From positions 1 through 51,816 of the forward strand of contig JANXWJ010000027.1 of assembly GCA_025351185.1 (NCBI GenBank): 51,816 bases of DNA. The letters run 5' to 3'. The position numbers and the translations under genes were made by a program. Each line of letters begins with the position of its first letter. The stretch's first letter is position 1. The notes under the pieces are model-generated. The model was not told the origin of the DNA. It worked only from the letters and a program-made list of their open reading frames with translations, and did not search any database. The stretch is from Candidatus Nanopelagicales bacterium (GTDB lineage: Bacteria > Actinomycetota > Actinomycetes > S36-B12 > CAIYMF01). Below are positions 43,056-51,734 of this stretch, in pieces.

Positions 43056-45328
43056 CCCGCACCTCGACGACGGGTCGGATCGCACGGGTGGTCACGGCAG
43101 CCGCCCTCGTCGCCGCGTTCGGCGTGGGAGTGGGTGCGGTCCCCGGCGGGGCAGCGCCCACCAGCACGAGCACCGGCGCCGCCCTCGGCACCGGCACGGC
43201 CGTGGGTGCGACCGTGCGCACGGCAGTCGACCCCGGCCAGGTCTCGATCGTCCTGACAGCACTCACGCCTGTCGTGCCCACCGCTTCCGACACCCTGGTC
43301 ATCCGCGGCACCGTGACCAACACGACGACCGAGCCCGTGCGCAAGGTAGACGTGCGCCTGCGGCTCTCGCCGACTCCGGTGCGCACCCGGTCGGAGATCA
43401 CCGACATCCTCGCCGGCGACGCCGGCCGCACGGGCGTGGCCGTGGCCGGCGCCCGGGTCACGCTCGCCGACACCCTCGAGCCAGGTGCGTCCAAGCCGTT
43501 CACGCTCTCGGTGCCGATGTCGGGCCTCGCGATGCCCGCGGCCACTCCTGAGGTCGTCGTGCTCGTGGTCGAGTCGACCGGCGACATCGACAACGACGGC
43601 CAGGGCACGATCCGGACCGGTCTCACCCGCACCTTCCTGCCGTGGTTCCCCGACGCATCGGCCGTGACCCCGACACCGGTCGTGTGGCTCTTCCCCCTCA
43701 CCACCGCGCCGTCGCGGGTCGGCGACGGCGTCTTCCTCGATGACCATCTCGCCGCCGAGGTGGGGCCCAAGGGTCGGCTCTCGCGACTGCTCGACGCGGC
43801 GGAGACTGCGCCGAGCGCCATCAGCTGGGTCGTCGACCCCGCGCTGCTGCAGTCGCTCGAGGACATGAGCGACGGCTACGTCGTGGCTGCCGTCGGCGGC
43901 GCCTCCACCACGGGCACGGGGGCGTCGGTGGCCGGGGCCTGGCTCGAACGCCTCCGCACCCTCACCGGCTCGGCCGAGGTGACCGCGTCGGCCTATGCCG
44001 ACCCCGACGTCGTGGCGCTGCACCGGGCCGGGCTCGACGTCGACATAGCACTGGCGGCGACCACGGCGCGCGACATCCCGCAGCGGCTGCTCACCGCGCC
44101 CGTGGGCGGGGGACTGGCCTGGCCGGCAGGCAAGGTCACCGACGACGGCACGCTCGACGTGCTGCGAGCCACAGGTGCCCGCGTGGTCGTGCTCTCCTCC
44201 ACCGCCCTGCCGCCTTCACCGCAGGTGAACTACACGCCGAGCGGCTCGGTCGACCTCGCCACCGGCGGCTCACCGCTGCGTGCCGCCGTTGCCGACGCCG
44301 ACGTGTCCGACCTCGTCGCCGCACCGTCGCGCACCAGCGACCCGACGATCACCAACCCGGTCGTACGACGGCAGACCGTGCTCGCGGAGATCGCCATGAC
44401 GACCCTCGAGCTCCCGTCGACCCCGCGCACGCTCGTCATCGCCCCCGACACCCGCTGGTCGGCGGTCGTCGGAGGCATGACGCGTGACCTCGTCACGGCG
44501 CTCGCCGCGTCACCGTGGTCGCGGCCGGAGAAGCTCTCGACCCTCGTCTCGAGCCGGGCGAGCGAGACTCCCCGAGGGCGCACCGACTATCCCGACTCGG
44601 CGCGTGCGGCCGAGCTGTCGCCGAACTTCCTCGCTGCGGTGGGTCGGGACCGGCGGGTGCTGGCCGACCTGCGCTCGGTCGCGCCCGACACCGCCGCGAC
44701 CAGCACGGGGGGCTATGAGGAGGCGCTGACGCGCACCACGTCGCGCGCCTGGCGGGTCGAGCCGGCGCGCGGCGCACGGCTGCTCGCGACGGTCCGCAGC
44801 CAGATCGATGCCCAGGTCGATCAGGTGCAGGTGCTCTCGCGTGCCCCCGTGACCCTGCCAGGCGACTCCGGGGTCATCCCGGTCACCGTGGCCAACGACC
44901 TCGACCGGCCCGCACGGGTTGGCGTCCGCCTGATCGGTACGCCGTCCACCAGGTTCGTCGCCGCCGACATCGAGCCGGTCACCCTTGCTCCCGGGGAGAA
45001 GGCGACCCTCGAGGTGACGGCTCGCGTGATCGGCACCGGTCCGGTCACGGTCGACATCTCGCTGCTGACCCCCGACGGTCACGTCTTCGGCACCGCCGCG
45101 CGCACCGAGGTCCGGTCGACCGCCTACGCCCGGGCCGCCCAGTGGGTCGTCGGCGGGCTCTTCGGGGTGCTGGTGCTGCTGCTGTTCGTGAACTTCGTCC
45201 GCCGACGCCGCCCGCTGCGCGTGGGCGCGATCGCCGACCGTGCCGACGACAGCGATGCCACCGACGGCACCGACGACCAGACGGCGCACGACACGACAGG
45301 GCACGGGACGGAGGTCTCGGATGGCTGA
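43052..45328 (+). CDS. DUF6049 secreted, membrane-anchored protein
   Basis: 758 residues. A signal sequence (to about 37) leads to a beta-rich domain with an Ig-like look ([21 protein letters not shown]), a central domain with polysaccharide-deacetylase-like spacing, a second Ig-like domain ([19 protein letters not shown]), one C-terminal helix (about 697-720) and a short acidic tail. Homologues always lie between NUDIX and MurJ (Rv3909), so a link to lipid II export is likely. Its stop overlaps the murJ start by 8 nt. Confidence 0.88.
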   Translation: MTRTSTTGRIARVVTAAALVAAFGVGVGAVPGGAAPTSTSTGAALGTGTAVGATVRTAVDPGQVSIVLTALTPVVPTASDTLVIRGTVTNTTTEPVRKVDVRLRLSPTPVRTRSEITDILAGDAGRTGVAVAGARVTLADTLEPGASKPFTLSVPMSGLAMPAATPEVVVLVVESTGDIDNDGQGTIRTGLTRTFLPWFPDASAVTPTPVVWLFPLTTAPSRVGDGVFLDDHLAAEVGPKGRLSRLLDAAETAPSAISWVVDPALLQSLEDMSDGYVVAAVGGASTTGTGASVAGAWLERLRTLTGSAEVTASAYADPDVVALHRAGLDVDIALAATTARDIPQRLLTAPVGGGLAWPAGKVTDDGTLDVLRATGARVVVLSSTALPPSPQVNYTPSGSVDLATGGSPLRAAVADADVSDLVAAPSRTSDPTITNPVVRRQTVLAEIAMTTLELPSTPRTLVIAPDTRWSAVVGGMTRDLVTALAASPWSRPEKLSTLVSSRASETPRGRTDYPDSARAAELSPNFLAAVGRDRRVLADLRSVAPDTAATSTGGYEEALTRTTSRAWRVEPARGARLLATVRSQIDAQVDQVQVLSRAPVTLPGDSGVIPVTVANDLDRPARVGVRLIGTPSTRFVAADIEPVTLAPGEKATLEVTARVIGTGPVTVDISLLTPDGHVFGTAARTEVRSTAYARAAQWVVGGLFGVLVLLLFVNFVRRRRPLRVGAIADRADDSDATDGTDDQTAHDTTGHGTEVSDG

Positions 45329-47129
45329 ACATCCGACCGATCCCCTCGGCCCCATCGAACCGCTGCACCCGGGCGAGCCCACGAGCACGACCGAGCTGAC
45401 CGCGGCGCTCGGGGGGGAGCTCGCCGGCGACGTCGCGGCCGACTCCGCCGCCGATGCCTCGACCGAGCCGGCACCCGCCGGCACCAGCGCGAGCGTCATG
45501 CGCTCCAGCGCGCTCATGGGCGTGGGCACCGTGGTGTCGCGCTTGGGCGGGGTCATCCGCGGCATCGTGCTGGCCGCAGCACTGGGCGCGGGCGTGCTGT
45601 CGGACGCGTTCAGCCTGGGCAACACCCTGCCCAACGTCGTCTACATCCTCATCATCGGCGGCGCGCTCAACGCCGTCTTCATCCCCGAGCTCGTCCGGCA
45701 CATGAAGGACGACGCCGACGACGGCCAGGGCTACGCCGACCGGCTCATCACCCTCGTCGGCACGGTGCTGCTGCTCGTCTCGGTGATCGCGGTGGTGATC
45801 GCTCCGTGGATCGTGCAGATCTATGCCAGCTCGCAGTCGACCGCAGCAAGCCTCGAGCTCGCCACCGCGTTCGCGCGGTTCTGCCTGCCGCAGATCTTCT
45901 TCTACGGCGTCTACACGATGCTGTCGCAGGTGTTGAACGCCCGCGGGCACTTCGGGGCGCCGACCTTCGCACCGCTGGTCAACAACATCATCGCGATCGC
46001 GACGTTCAGCGTGTTCATCGCGGTCGCGGGCTCGGCGCGGCTCACCGCGACCACGCTCGAGCCCGGCCAGGTCGCGATCCTCGGCATCGGCACCACGCTC
46101 GGCGTCGCGGCGCAGGCGCTGGTGCTCATCCCGGTGCTGGTGCGGGCTCGCTATGTCTGGAAGCCACGCTTCGACTGGCGCGGCGCCGGCCTCTCGACCG
46201 CGGGCGGGCTGGCGTTCTGGACGATCGGGCTCGTGCTGGTCAACCAGCTCGCCTACGTCGTCATCGTGCGCCTGGCCACGACGGCCAACGTGATCGCCGC
46301 GCAGAACTCGACCACGGCGGGCGGGCTCACGTCGTACACGAACGCACACCTCATCTTCATCCTGCCGCACTCGGTGGTGACGGTGTCGGTGGTCGCGGCG
46401 CTGCTGCCGAGGATGAGCCGGACCGCGCACGCGCAGGACTTCGTCGGGCTCGCCGCCGACATCGGCGGTGGGATGCGCTCGGTGTCGGCGCTGATCATCC
46501 CGGCTTCCCTCGCCCTGGTGGTGCTCGGCACCCAGGCGGGCATCGTGCTGTTCAACTACGGCGCCACGACGATGGCGGAGGCCGAGCTCACGGGCACGGT
46601 CGCCTCGGTCCTGGCCCTCGGTCTGCTGCCCTTCAGCCTCTACTACGTGATCCTGCGCGGGTGGTACGCCCTCGAGCTGACCCGCACCGCGTTCTGGATC
46701 ACCGTGGTGCTCAACGGTCTCTACCTCGCGCTCGCGGTTCCGCTGTTCTTCTGGGCCGTCGGGCAGCGTCAGTCGTCCCTCGGGCTCATCGCCCTGGCAG
46801 CCGGCTACTCCGGGTCCTACTGGATCACGCTGCTCGTCGCCTGGCGGGTGCTCTCCCGTCGGATCGGTGGGCTGCAGACCAGCACCACGGTCCGCGCCGT
46901 GGCCCGGATGGGACTCGCCGGGCTTGTCACGGTGGTGGCGATGGAGACGGCCCAGCTGGCTCTGCGCGGCGTCCTGGCCGACCACGGTCGGCTCTCGGCC
47001 CTGCTCGATATCGCTCTCGTGGGCGCTGTCGGGCTGGTGACCTACCTCGCCATGGCCCGAGCGCTGCGGATCGACGAGGTCACCGAGATGGTCTCGATGC
47101 TGCGGCGTCGGCTGCCCGGCGGTCGCTGA
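45321..47129 (+). CDS. murJ: Lipid II flippase MurJ (MviN)
   Basis: 602 residues from ATG 45321 with GGAGG upstream. An acidic disordered tail of 60 residues precedes about fourteen helices. MGVGTVVSRLGGVIRGIVLAAALG and LGNTLPNVVYILIIGGALNAVFIPEL are MurJ blocks. It moves lipid II to the outer face. In M. tuberculosis MviN carries its pseudokinase on the same chain; here that part is a separate gene 1.9 kb downstream. Confidence 0.95.
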   Translation: MAEHPTDPLGPIEPLHPGEPTSTTELTAALGGELAGDVAADSAADASTEPAPAGTSASVMRSSALMGVGTVVSRLGGVIRGIVLAAALGAGVLSDAFSLGNTLPNVVYILIIGGALNAVFIPELVRHMKDDADDGQGYADRLITLVGTVLLLVSVIAVVIAPWIVQIYASSQSTAASLELATAFARFCLPQIFFYGVYTMLSQVLNARGHFGAPTFAPLVNNIIAIATFSVFIAVAGSARLTATTLEPGQVAILGIGTTLGVAAQALVLIPVLVRARYVWKPRFDWRGAGLSTAGGLAFWTIGLVLVNQLAYVVIVRLATTANVIAAQNSTTAGGLTSYTNAHLIFILPHSVVTVSVVAALLPRMSRTAHAQDFVGLAADIGGGMRSVSALIIPASLALVVLGTQAGIVLFNYGATTMAEAELTGTVASVLALGLLPFSLYYVILRGWYALELTRTAFWITVVLNGLYLALAVPLFFWAVGQRQSSLGLIALAAGYSGSYWITLLVAWRVLSRRIGGLQTSTTVRAVARMGLAGLVTVVAMETAQLALRGVLADHGRLSALLDIALVGAVGLVTYLAMARALRIDEVTEMVSMLRRRLPGGR

Positions 47130-47169
47130 GCATTGCTCCTCTTGGGCGACTCCGGGCCGACGTGAGCGT

Positions 47170-47189
47170 CGCCTGCGCTCAAGCAGGCG
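47170..47189 (+). terminator. Hairpin after murJ
   Basis: CGCCTGC (47170-47176) pairs with GCAGGCG (47183-47189), 6-nt loop. It would allow partial read-through to the next genes. Confidence 0.5.
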
Positions 47190-47213
47190 TCCTCCGAGGC
47201 CGAACACACGGGA

Positions 47214-47645
47214 GTGGCATCTATCTCGGCGAGCAGCTCGGTGACGGCGCGCTCGCGCCGGCACGACCAGGACGCAGGTGTGATCCTGGTCAGCACCCTG
47301 TCCAAGGTGCTGCTCCTGCTCGCCGTCATCGGGATGCTCGGGTTCGACAGCCTGTCGATCGCCTCGACGCAGTTCCACGTACGCGACGACGCGGTCGGGG
47401 CAGCACTGGCCGGAAACATTGCGCTGCACTCGACCGGTAACAAGGAGGCGGCAAAGCGCGCCGTCCTCAAGTTCGCCGCCGACAACGGCGACGTCGTCGT
47501 GCGTCAGGGCCCCGCCACGGACCGTAAGAACGGCTGGTTCGTCGAGCTGCGCCGTGACGCGCGCACGGTCGTGGCCGGTCACCTCCCCAAGATCTCGTCC
47601 TACGTCGTGGCCACCTCGAGCTCGACCGCGAGCGATCCGCTGTGA
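47214..47645 (+). CDS. Small membrane-anchored protein of unknown function
   Basis: 143 residues from GTG 47214; a GTG at 47280 would remove 22 residues. One helix at about 24-46 (ILVSTLSKVLLLLAVIGMLGFDS) and an outside domain of 95 residues (FHVRDDAVGAALAGNIAL). The size and pattern recall pilin-like or Tad-like small envelope proteins, but no prepilin site is seen. Its TGA overlaps the GTG of the NlpC/P60 gene, so the two are coupled. Confidence 0.6.
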   Translation: MASISASSSVTARSRRHDQDAGVILVSTLSKVLLLLAVIGMLGFDSLSIASTQFHVRDDAVGAALAGNIALHSTGNKEAAKRAVLKFAADNGDVVVRQGPATDRKNGWFVELRRDARTVVAGHLPKISSYVVATSSSTASDPL

Positions 47646-48907
47646 GGCACATCCGTCCGACCGCGCCGCCGGCTCCGGCAACCTGGGCCGGGGGTGGCTT
47701 CCGTCGCACGGTCGTCACTGCTGCCGTCGCGGCAGCCGTCGTGCTGAGCACGATGCTGACCACGGGTGCCCCCGCGAACGCCCAGACCGACCTGCAGAAG
47801 GCCCAGGCCGCAGCGAACGTGCTGCGCGACAAGGTCGACCTGCTCGAGTCCGAGTCCGAGGCCGCGGCCGAGGACTACGGCGCGGTCAACGACGAGCTCA
47901 GCAGCCTCGTGACCCAGCTGATCATCGCCGAGCAGAACGTCGACATCACCCACCAGGACGTCCGAGCCGCTGTCGGGCGCACCGACGACGCTGCCCGACA
48001 GATGTACATGACCGGCGGACCGAGCGCGATCTACGCGAGCATCCTCGAGGGCCACGACATCTCCGACGTGCTCGACCGCATCGCGTCGGTCGACTCCGTC
48101 GTCCGCGGCGACATCGTCGCGACGGGTGACGCGCGAAGCCAGGCGGCCCAGGCCACGGCGGTCCGGTCCGGCCTCGCGCTCCTCACCGCCCGCCGCCGGG
48201 TCCTCGAGGACCAGGCCGCCGCCATCGCTGCGCGCGCGGCCGACCTGCACGCCGAGGCAGTCGCTGCCCTCGCCGACGCGGATGCCACCGTGCGCCAGCT
48301 CGTCGACACCGAGCGCGCTCTGGCCCAGGCCCGTGCCGACGCCCTCGCGACGGCGGCCTACTCCGGCACGCTGCCGTGGGCCACCAACCCGGTCCCCGCC
48401 GACTCCTACTCCGCCGTCGACCGGGCCATCGCCGAGGCGAGCGCCGACCCTGCGACTCCGTGGGCGCTCGGCGCGATCACCGACGCACGACGCTGGCTCG
48501 GTACGCCCTACTCCGCGGGCGGGGGGGGCAAGAACGGACCCTCGACCGGGTGGTGCTCGTCGCTCGCGCCGGACGACGGCCGGCTCAGCGACGGCAGCTG
48601 CGCAGCGACGAGCACGGTCGGCTTCGACTGCTCGAGCCTCATGGTCCGGATCTTCAGCGTCGCCGGGCGCGACCTGCCTCGCACCTCACGGCAGCAGTGG
48701 AAGATCGGTGTCCACGTGGCGCTCTCGGACCTGCGGCCCGGCGACCTGCTCTTCTGGGCCAACAACCTGAGCAACCCCGGCTCGATCCACCACGTGGCGC
48801 TCTACATCGGCCACGGGCTGATGATCCACTCGCCGCACACCGGCGACCACGTGCGCGTCGCCTCGGTCTACATGAGCGGCCTCATCGGCGCCGTCCGGCC
48901 GATCTGA
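47642..48907 (+). CDS. Secreted NlpC/P60 peptidoglycan hydrolase with coiled coil
   Basis: 421 residues. Signal peptide to ANA (47), then a long coiled coil (50-235; QKAQAAANVLRDKVDLLESE and so on), then NlpC/P60 from about 260. The nucleophile is Cys330 in GFDCSSLMV and the His is in IHHVALYIG (383-384). An insertion before the nucleophile (about 291-326) carries Cys305 and Cys320, absent from ordinary members. RipA-like proteins with this layout cut stem peptides at septa, the coiled coil holding the enzyme inactive. Located between MurJ and its pseudokinase. Confidence 0.9.
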   Translation: MRHIRPTAPPAPATWAGGGFRRTVVTAAVAAAVVLSTMLTTGAPANAQTDLQKAQAAANVLRDKVDLLESESEAAAEDYGAVNDELSSLVTQLIIAEQNVDITHQDVRAAVGRTDDAARQMYMTGGPSAIYASILEGHDISDVLDRIASVDSVVRGDIVATGDARSQAAQATAVRSGLALLTARRRVLEDQAAAIAARAADLHAEAVAALADADATVRQLVDTERALAQARADALATAAYSGTLPWATNPVPADSYSAVDRAIAEASADPATPWALGAITDARRWLGTPYSAGGGGKNGPSTGWCSSLAPDDGRLSDGSCAATSTVGFDCSSLMVRIFSVAGRDLPRTSRQQWKIGVHVALSDLRPGDLLFWANNLSNPGSIHHVALYIGHGLMIHSPHTGDHVRVASVYMSGLIGAVRPI

Positions 48908-48933
48908 GGCACCCGCTGTCGGCGCGCCCGCGG

Positions 48934-48952
48934 TCTGACACAGGCAGTCAGA
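48934..48952 (+). terminator. Hairpin after the NlpC/P60 gene
   Basis: TCTGAC (48934-48939) pairs with GTCAGA (48947-48952), 7-nt loop. Confidence 0.45.
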
Positions 48953-49011
48953 TCAGTGCGACAGGCGGTCATGATCACCGAGGTCCGGTGCCCCGGGGGG
49001 CTTCCTCGGCC

Positions 49012-49017
49012 TACCCT
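49012..49017 (+). promoter_or_regulatory. -10 hexamer of leaderless pseudokinase mRNA
   Basis: TACCCT exactly 6 nt before ATG 49024; no ribosome site. Confidence 0.5.
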
Positions 49018-49023
49018 GGGCGC

Positions 49024-50508
49024 ATGACCGACACGACGACGCGCGGCACCGGCACCGAGCCGGCGCCTGACGACGTCGTCCTCGGGCGTTATCGCCTCGT
49101 CGACCGGATGGCCGACTCCGCCGGCTCGACCCTGTGGAACGCCTACGACCAGCGCCTGCGCCGGGCGGTCAGCGTGCGCCTCACGCCGCTCGGCACGCCG
49201 CTTGCAGCGCGGTTGCGCGACGCGGCGACGCGGGCGTCGGCCGTGACCGACCGCCGCGTCGTACCCATCCTCGACATCGTCGAGGACACGGAGTGCGGCT
49301 GCCTCGTGGTCGTGAGCGAGTGGGTGACGGGGACCCCGCTCGGCGAGAGCCTGTCGGAGCGCAAGGGCGAGCCGCTGCCCGCGGCCGACGCCGCCACGCT
49401 CGCGCTCGAGGTCGCTCGATTCCTGGCCGCGGCACACGCGGCGGGGGTGACGCACGGCCACCTGCGCCCCAATGCCGTCACGATCACCGACACCGGCGAG
49501 GTGCGGGTGCGCGGCCTCGGGGTCGACCAGGCTCTGTACGGCGTCGAGCCCGACATCGAGCCGCACCTGGCCGACGTGCACGCTGCCGGTGCGGTGCTCT
49601 TCGCAGGTCTCACCGGGCGGTGGCCCGGTGGTGCTGGAGTGGCCCAGATGCCGGATGCCCCACGGCTTCCGGGCGGGAGGACCCCGTGGCCGAGCCGAGT
49701 CGTCGCCGACGTGCCGGCTGATCTCGACGAGATCGCCGCGCGCGCTCTGCAGACCACCAGCCCGCCGAAGGGTCGGGAGCACTTCACGTCGGCCGACGAG
49801 GTGGTCGCGGCGTTGACGTCGGCCCTCGCGATCCCGGCCGTGGCCGCGTCGACCCCGAGCCGCGCGCGGGGAGCCGGTCGCACCGTGCTCCGCATGGTGG
49901 GCATCGTGCTCGCACTCGGTGCCGTGGTGGGTCTCGCGATCCTCGGCCTCAAGCTCGTCCTCGGCTTCGGTGGCACCCCGCTGACCAGCCCGCGCACCGA
50001 CTCGCCGTCGGGGCCGAGCGTGGCGCCCTCGGGTGCCGTCTCGTCGGCACCGCCCGTGGTCGGTCCCACCGACCAGCTGCTCCCGATCCTGAGCGCTCGC
50101 GACTACGACCCCTATGGCAACCGCCAGGAGAACACCTCCCAGGTGCCGTTCGCCGTCGACAAGGACCAGGCGACCGCCTGGACCACCGCTCACTACCCGA
50201 GCAGCACGCTCGGCGGCAAGAAGGGGGTCGGGCTGATCCTCGACCTCGGCATCGCGCGCCCGATATCAGGTCTCAAGCTCCGCCTCATCGGCAACGGCAG
50301 CGACCTCGTGGTCTACGCGACCGACAACCCGGCCAGCCCGCTCCAGAAGTTCACCACCCTGGCGACGGTCGCGGGTGCGTCGAACCTGCTGACCGTGCGG
50401 GTGCCCAAGCCGGTCACCACCCGCTACGTCATCGTGTTCTTCACCGGGCTGCCGGCCGCCGACGGCTCCTACCAGGGCGGCATCGCCGACGTGAAGGTCA
50501 TCGGCTAG
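49024..50508 (+). CDS. Membrane pseudokinase with discoidin-like outer domain (MviN-associated)
   Basis: 494 residues. Residues 20-275 have a protein kinase fold without the catalytic residues: the ATP-binding Lys is Arg52 (VSVRLTPL), HRD is replaced by HGHL (144-147) and DFG by GLG (164-166). One helix at about 293-320, a Ser/Pro linker, then an extracellular discoidin-like domain (DYDPYGNRQENTS, then GLILDLGIARPISGLKLRL). The same domains form the C-terminal half of M. tuberculosis MviN (Rv3910), where phosphorylation by PknB recruits FhaA. Probably regulates MurJ. Confidence 0.88.
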   Translation: MTDTTTRGTGTEPAPDDVVLGRYRLVDRMADSAGSTLWNAYDQRLRRAVSVRLTPLGTPLAARLRDAATRASAVTDRRVVPILDIVEDTECGCLVVVSEWVTGTPLGESLSERKGEPLPAADAATLALEVARFLAAAHAAGVTHGHLRPNAVTITDTGEVRVRGLGVDQALYGVEPDIEPHLADVHAAGAVLFAGLTGRWPGGAGVAQMPDAPRLPGGRTPWPSRVVADVPADLDEIAARALQTTSPPKGREHFTSADEVVAALTSALAIPAVAASTPSRARGAGRTVLRMVGIVLALGAVVGLAILGLKLVLGFGGTPLTSPRTDSPSGPSVAPSGAVSSAPPVVGPTDQLLPILSARDYDPYGNRQENTSQVPFAVDKDQATAWTTAHYPSSTLGGKKGVGLILDLGIARPISGLKLRLIGNGSDLVVYATDNPASPLQKFTTLATVAGASNLLTVRVPKPVTTRYVIVFFTGLPAADGSYQGGIADVKVIG

Positions 50509-50554
50509 CTCCCACCTCGCAGCTCCCGACCGTGGCAGCCGGGACGGCGGTGGC

Positions 50555-50812
50555 TCAGACCGCCGCAGTCGCGCGCGACGTACGCGGTCGTCGACGCCAC
50601 CACCGGCGCGCCAGGAGGGCTGCCACGATCACGACCACGACGAGCCCCAGCGAGGCGGGCACCGGGAGCGAGCTGAGCCCGTCGTAGGGCGAGGTCAGGT
50701 GGAGCACGTCGAAGCGCCCGAGCAGACCCACCACGAGGAACGGGACATAGGCGTTGAGGCCGGCGGAGCCAGCCAGCCCGAGCCCGATGAGCACGGCGGT
50801 GAGTGGATCCAC
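50555..50812 (-). CDS. Short DUF4126-like membrane protein
   Basis: 85 residues from GTG 50812. LTAVLIGLGLAGSAGLNAYVPFLVVGL and TSPYDGLSSLP match the start of DUF4126 proteins, which are usually about 190 residues. Here the chain ends after a second helix with RRWWRRRPRT, so it is a half-length version. TACGCT lies 7 nt before the GTG (50820-50825). Divergent from sigM and convergent with the pseudokinase gene. Confidence 0.65.
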   Translation of the reverse strand: MDPLTAVLIGLGLAGSAGLNAYVPFLVVGLLGRFDVLHLTSPYDGLSSLPVPASLGLVVVVIVAALLARRWWRRRPRTSRATAAV

Positions 50813-50819
50813 GGCCCTG

Positions 50820-50825
50820 AGCGTA
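50820..50825 (-). promoter_or_regulatory. -10 hexamer of the DUF4126-like gene
   Basis: TACGCT on the minus strand, 7 nt before GTG 50812; the same hexamer and distance precede the DUF5318 gene. Confidence 0.45.
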
Positions 50826-50876
50826 GGCCGTGGCTCACCATCCGTCGGGGTGCCGACCCGTAGGCTGGCCGACGCC

Positions 50877-51734
50877 ATGAGCGAGGATGCAGCACGCACT
50901 GACGCGCCGGACGGGGAGCACCTCGCCACTGACGCGAACCCGGCTGCCGACGACGGCGCGACCGCACGCGAGGTGACCCACCCCACCCCGGACGGCGCCG
51001 ACGCAGCCGATGAGTCGTCCGGCGACGCCTGGGTCGACTCCGGGGATGCGGTGCTTGACGACAAGGCCCTGCTCGCAGCCCACGTGGCCGGGGACGAGGA
51101 CGCGTTCGGGGAGCTCGTACGTCGCCACCGCGACCGGATGTGGGCGGTGGCCCTGCGCACCACCGGTGATCCCGAGGACGCTGCGGACGCGCTCCAGGAC
51201 GCGTTCATCTCGGCGTTCCGCAACGCCGCGGCGTTCCGGGGTGAGGCCGCCGTCACGACCTGGCTGCACCGGGTCGTGGTCAATGCCTGCCTCGACCGGA
51301 TGCGCCGGCGCAAGGCGCGCCCGACCGTGCCGTTCCCCGAGGAGGACGGCGAGACCGGCCATCGGGGGATCGCCGACCCGCGCGACCACCTCGACCGCCT
51401 CGAGCTGCGGATAGAGATCGACCGGGCGCTCGCCGCCCTCCCCGACGACCAGCGCGCCGCGATCGTGCTCGTCGACATCGAGGGCCTGCCGGTCACCGAT
51501 GCCGCCCGGCTGCTCGGTGTGCCCGAGGGCACGGTCAAGAGCCGCTGCTCGCGCGGGCGGGCCCGGCTGGCAGTCGCACTCGCAGGTCTGCGGAACCCGG
51601 ACGCCCCGAGCCACGTCACACCACCGCAGAGACCATCCGGGGCCACCCCGAGCGCCGCGCCAGGTGCAGCACCGACCCCGAGCACGACACCGACCAGCAC
51701 GACACCGACGAGCGACCGGGAGGTGACCCCGTGA
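50877..51734 (+). CDS. sigM: ECF RNA polymerase sigma factor SigM
   Basis: 285 residues from ATG 50877 (TAGGCT 10 nt upstream at 50861-50866). The first 57 residues are an acidic extension. Region 2 follows (LLAAHVAGDEDAFGELVRRHRDRMW, then DALQDAFISAFRN), then a linker and region 4 (LPDDQRAAIVLVDIEGLPVTDAARLLGVPEGTVKSRCSRGRARL). The last 40 residues are Pro/Thr/Ser repeats. Place and partner match SigM of M. tuberculosis (Rv3911), an envelope-stress sigma factor. Stop overlaps the next start (GTGA). Confidence 0.9.
   Translation: MSEDAARTDAPDGEHLATDANPAADDGATAREVTHPTPDGADAADESSGDAWVDSGDAVLDDKALLAAHVAGDEDAFGELVRRHRDRMWAVALRTTGDPEDAADALQDAFISAFRNAAAFRGEAAVTTWLHRVVVNACLDRMRRRKARPTVPFPEEDGETGHRGIADPRDHLDRLELRIEIDRALAALPDDQRAAIVLVDIEGLPVTDAARLLGVPEGTVKSRCSRGRARLAVALAGLRNPDAPSHVTPPQRPSGATPSAAPGAAPTPSTTPTSTTPTSDREVTP

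Noticed and set aside
45045-47681. 878-codon minus-strand ORF opposite murJ
   Set aside because: Same shadow composition; murJ and DUF6049 explain the region.
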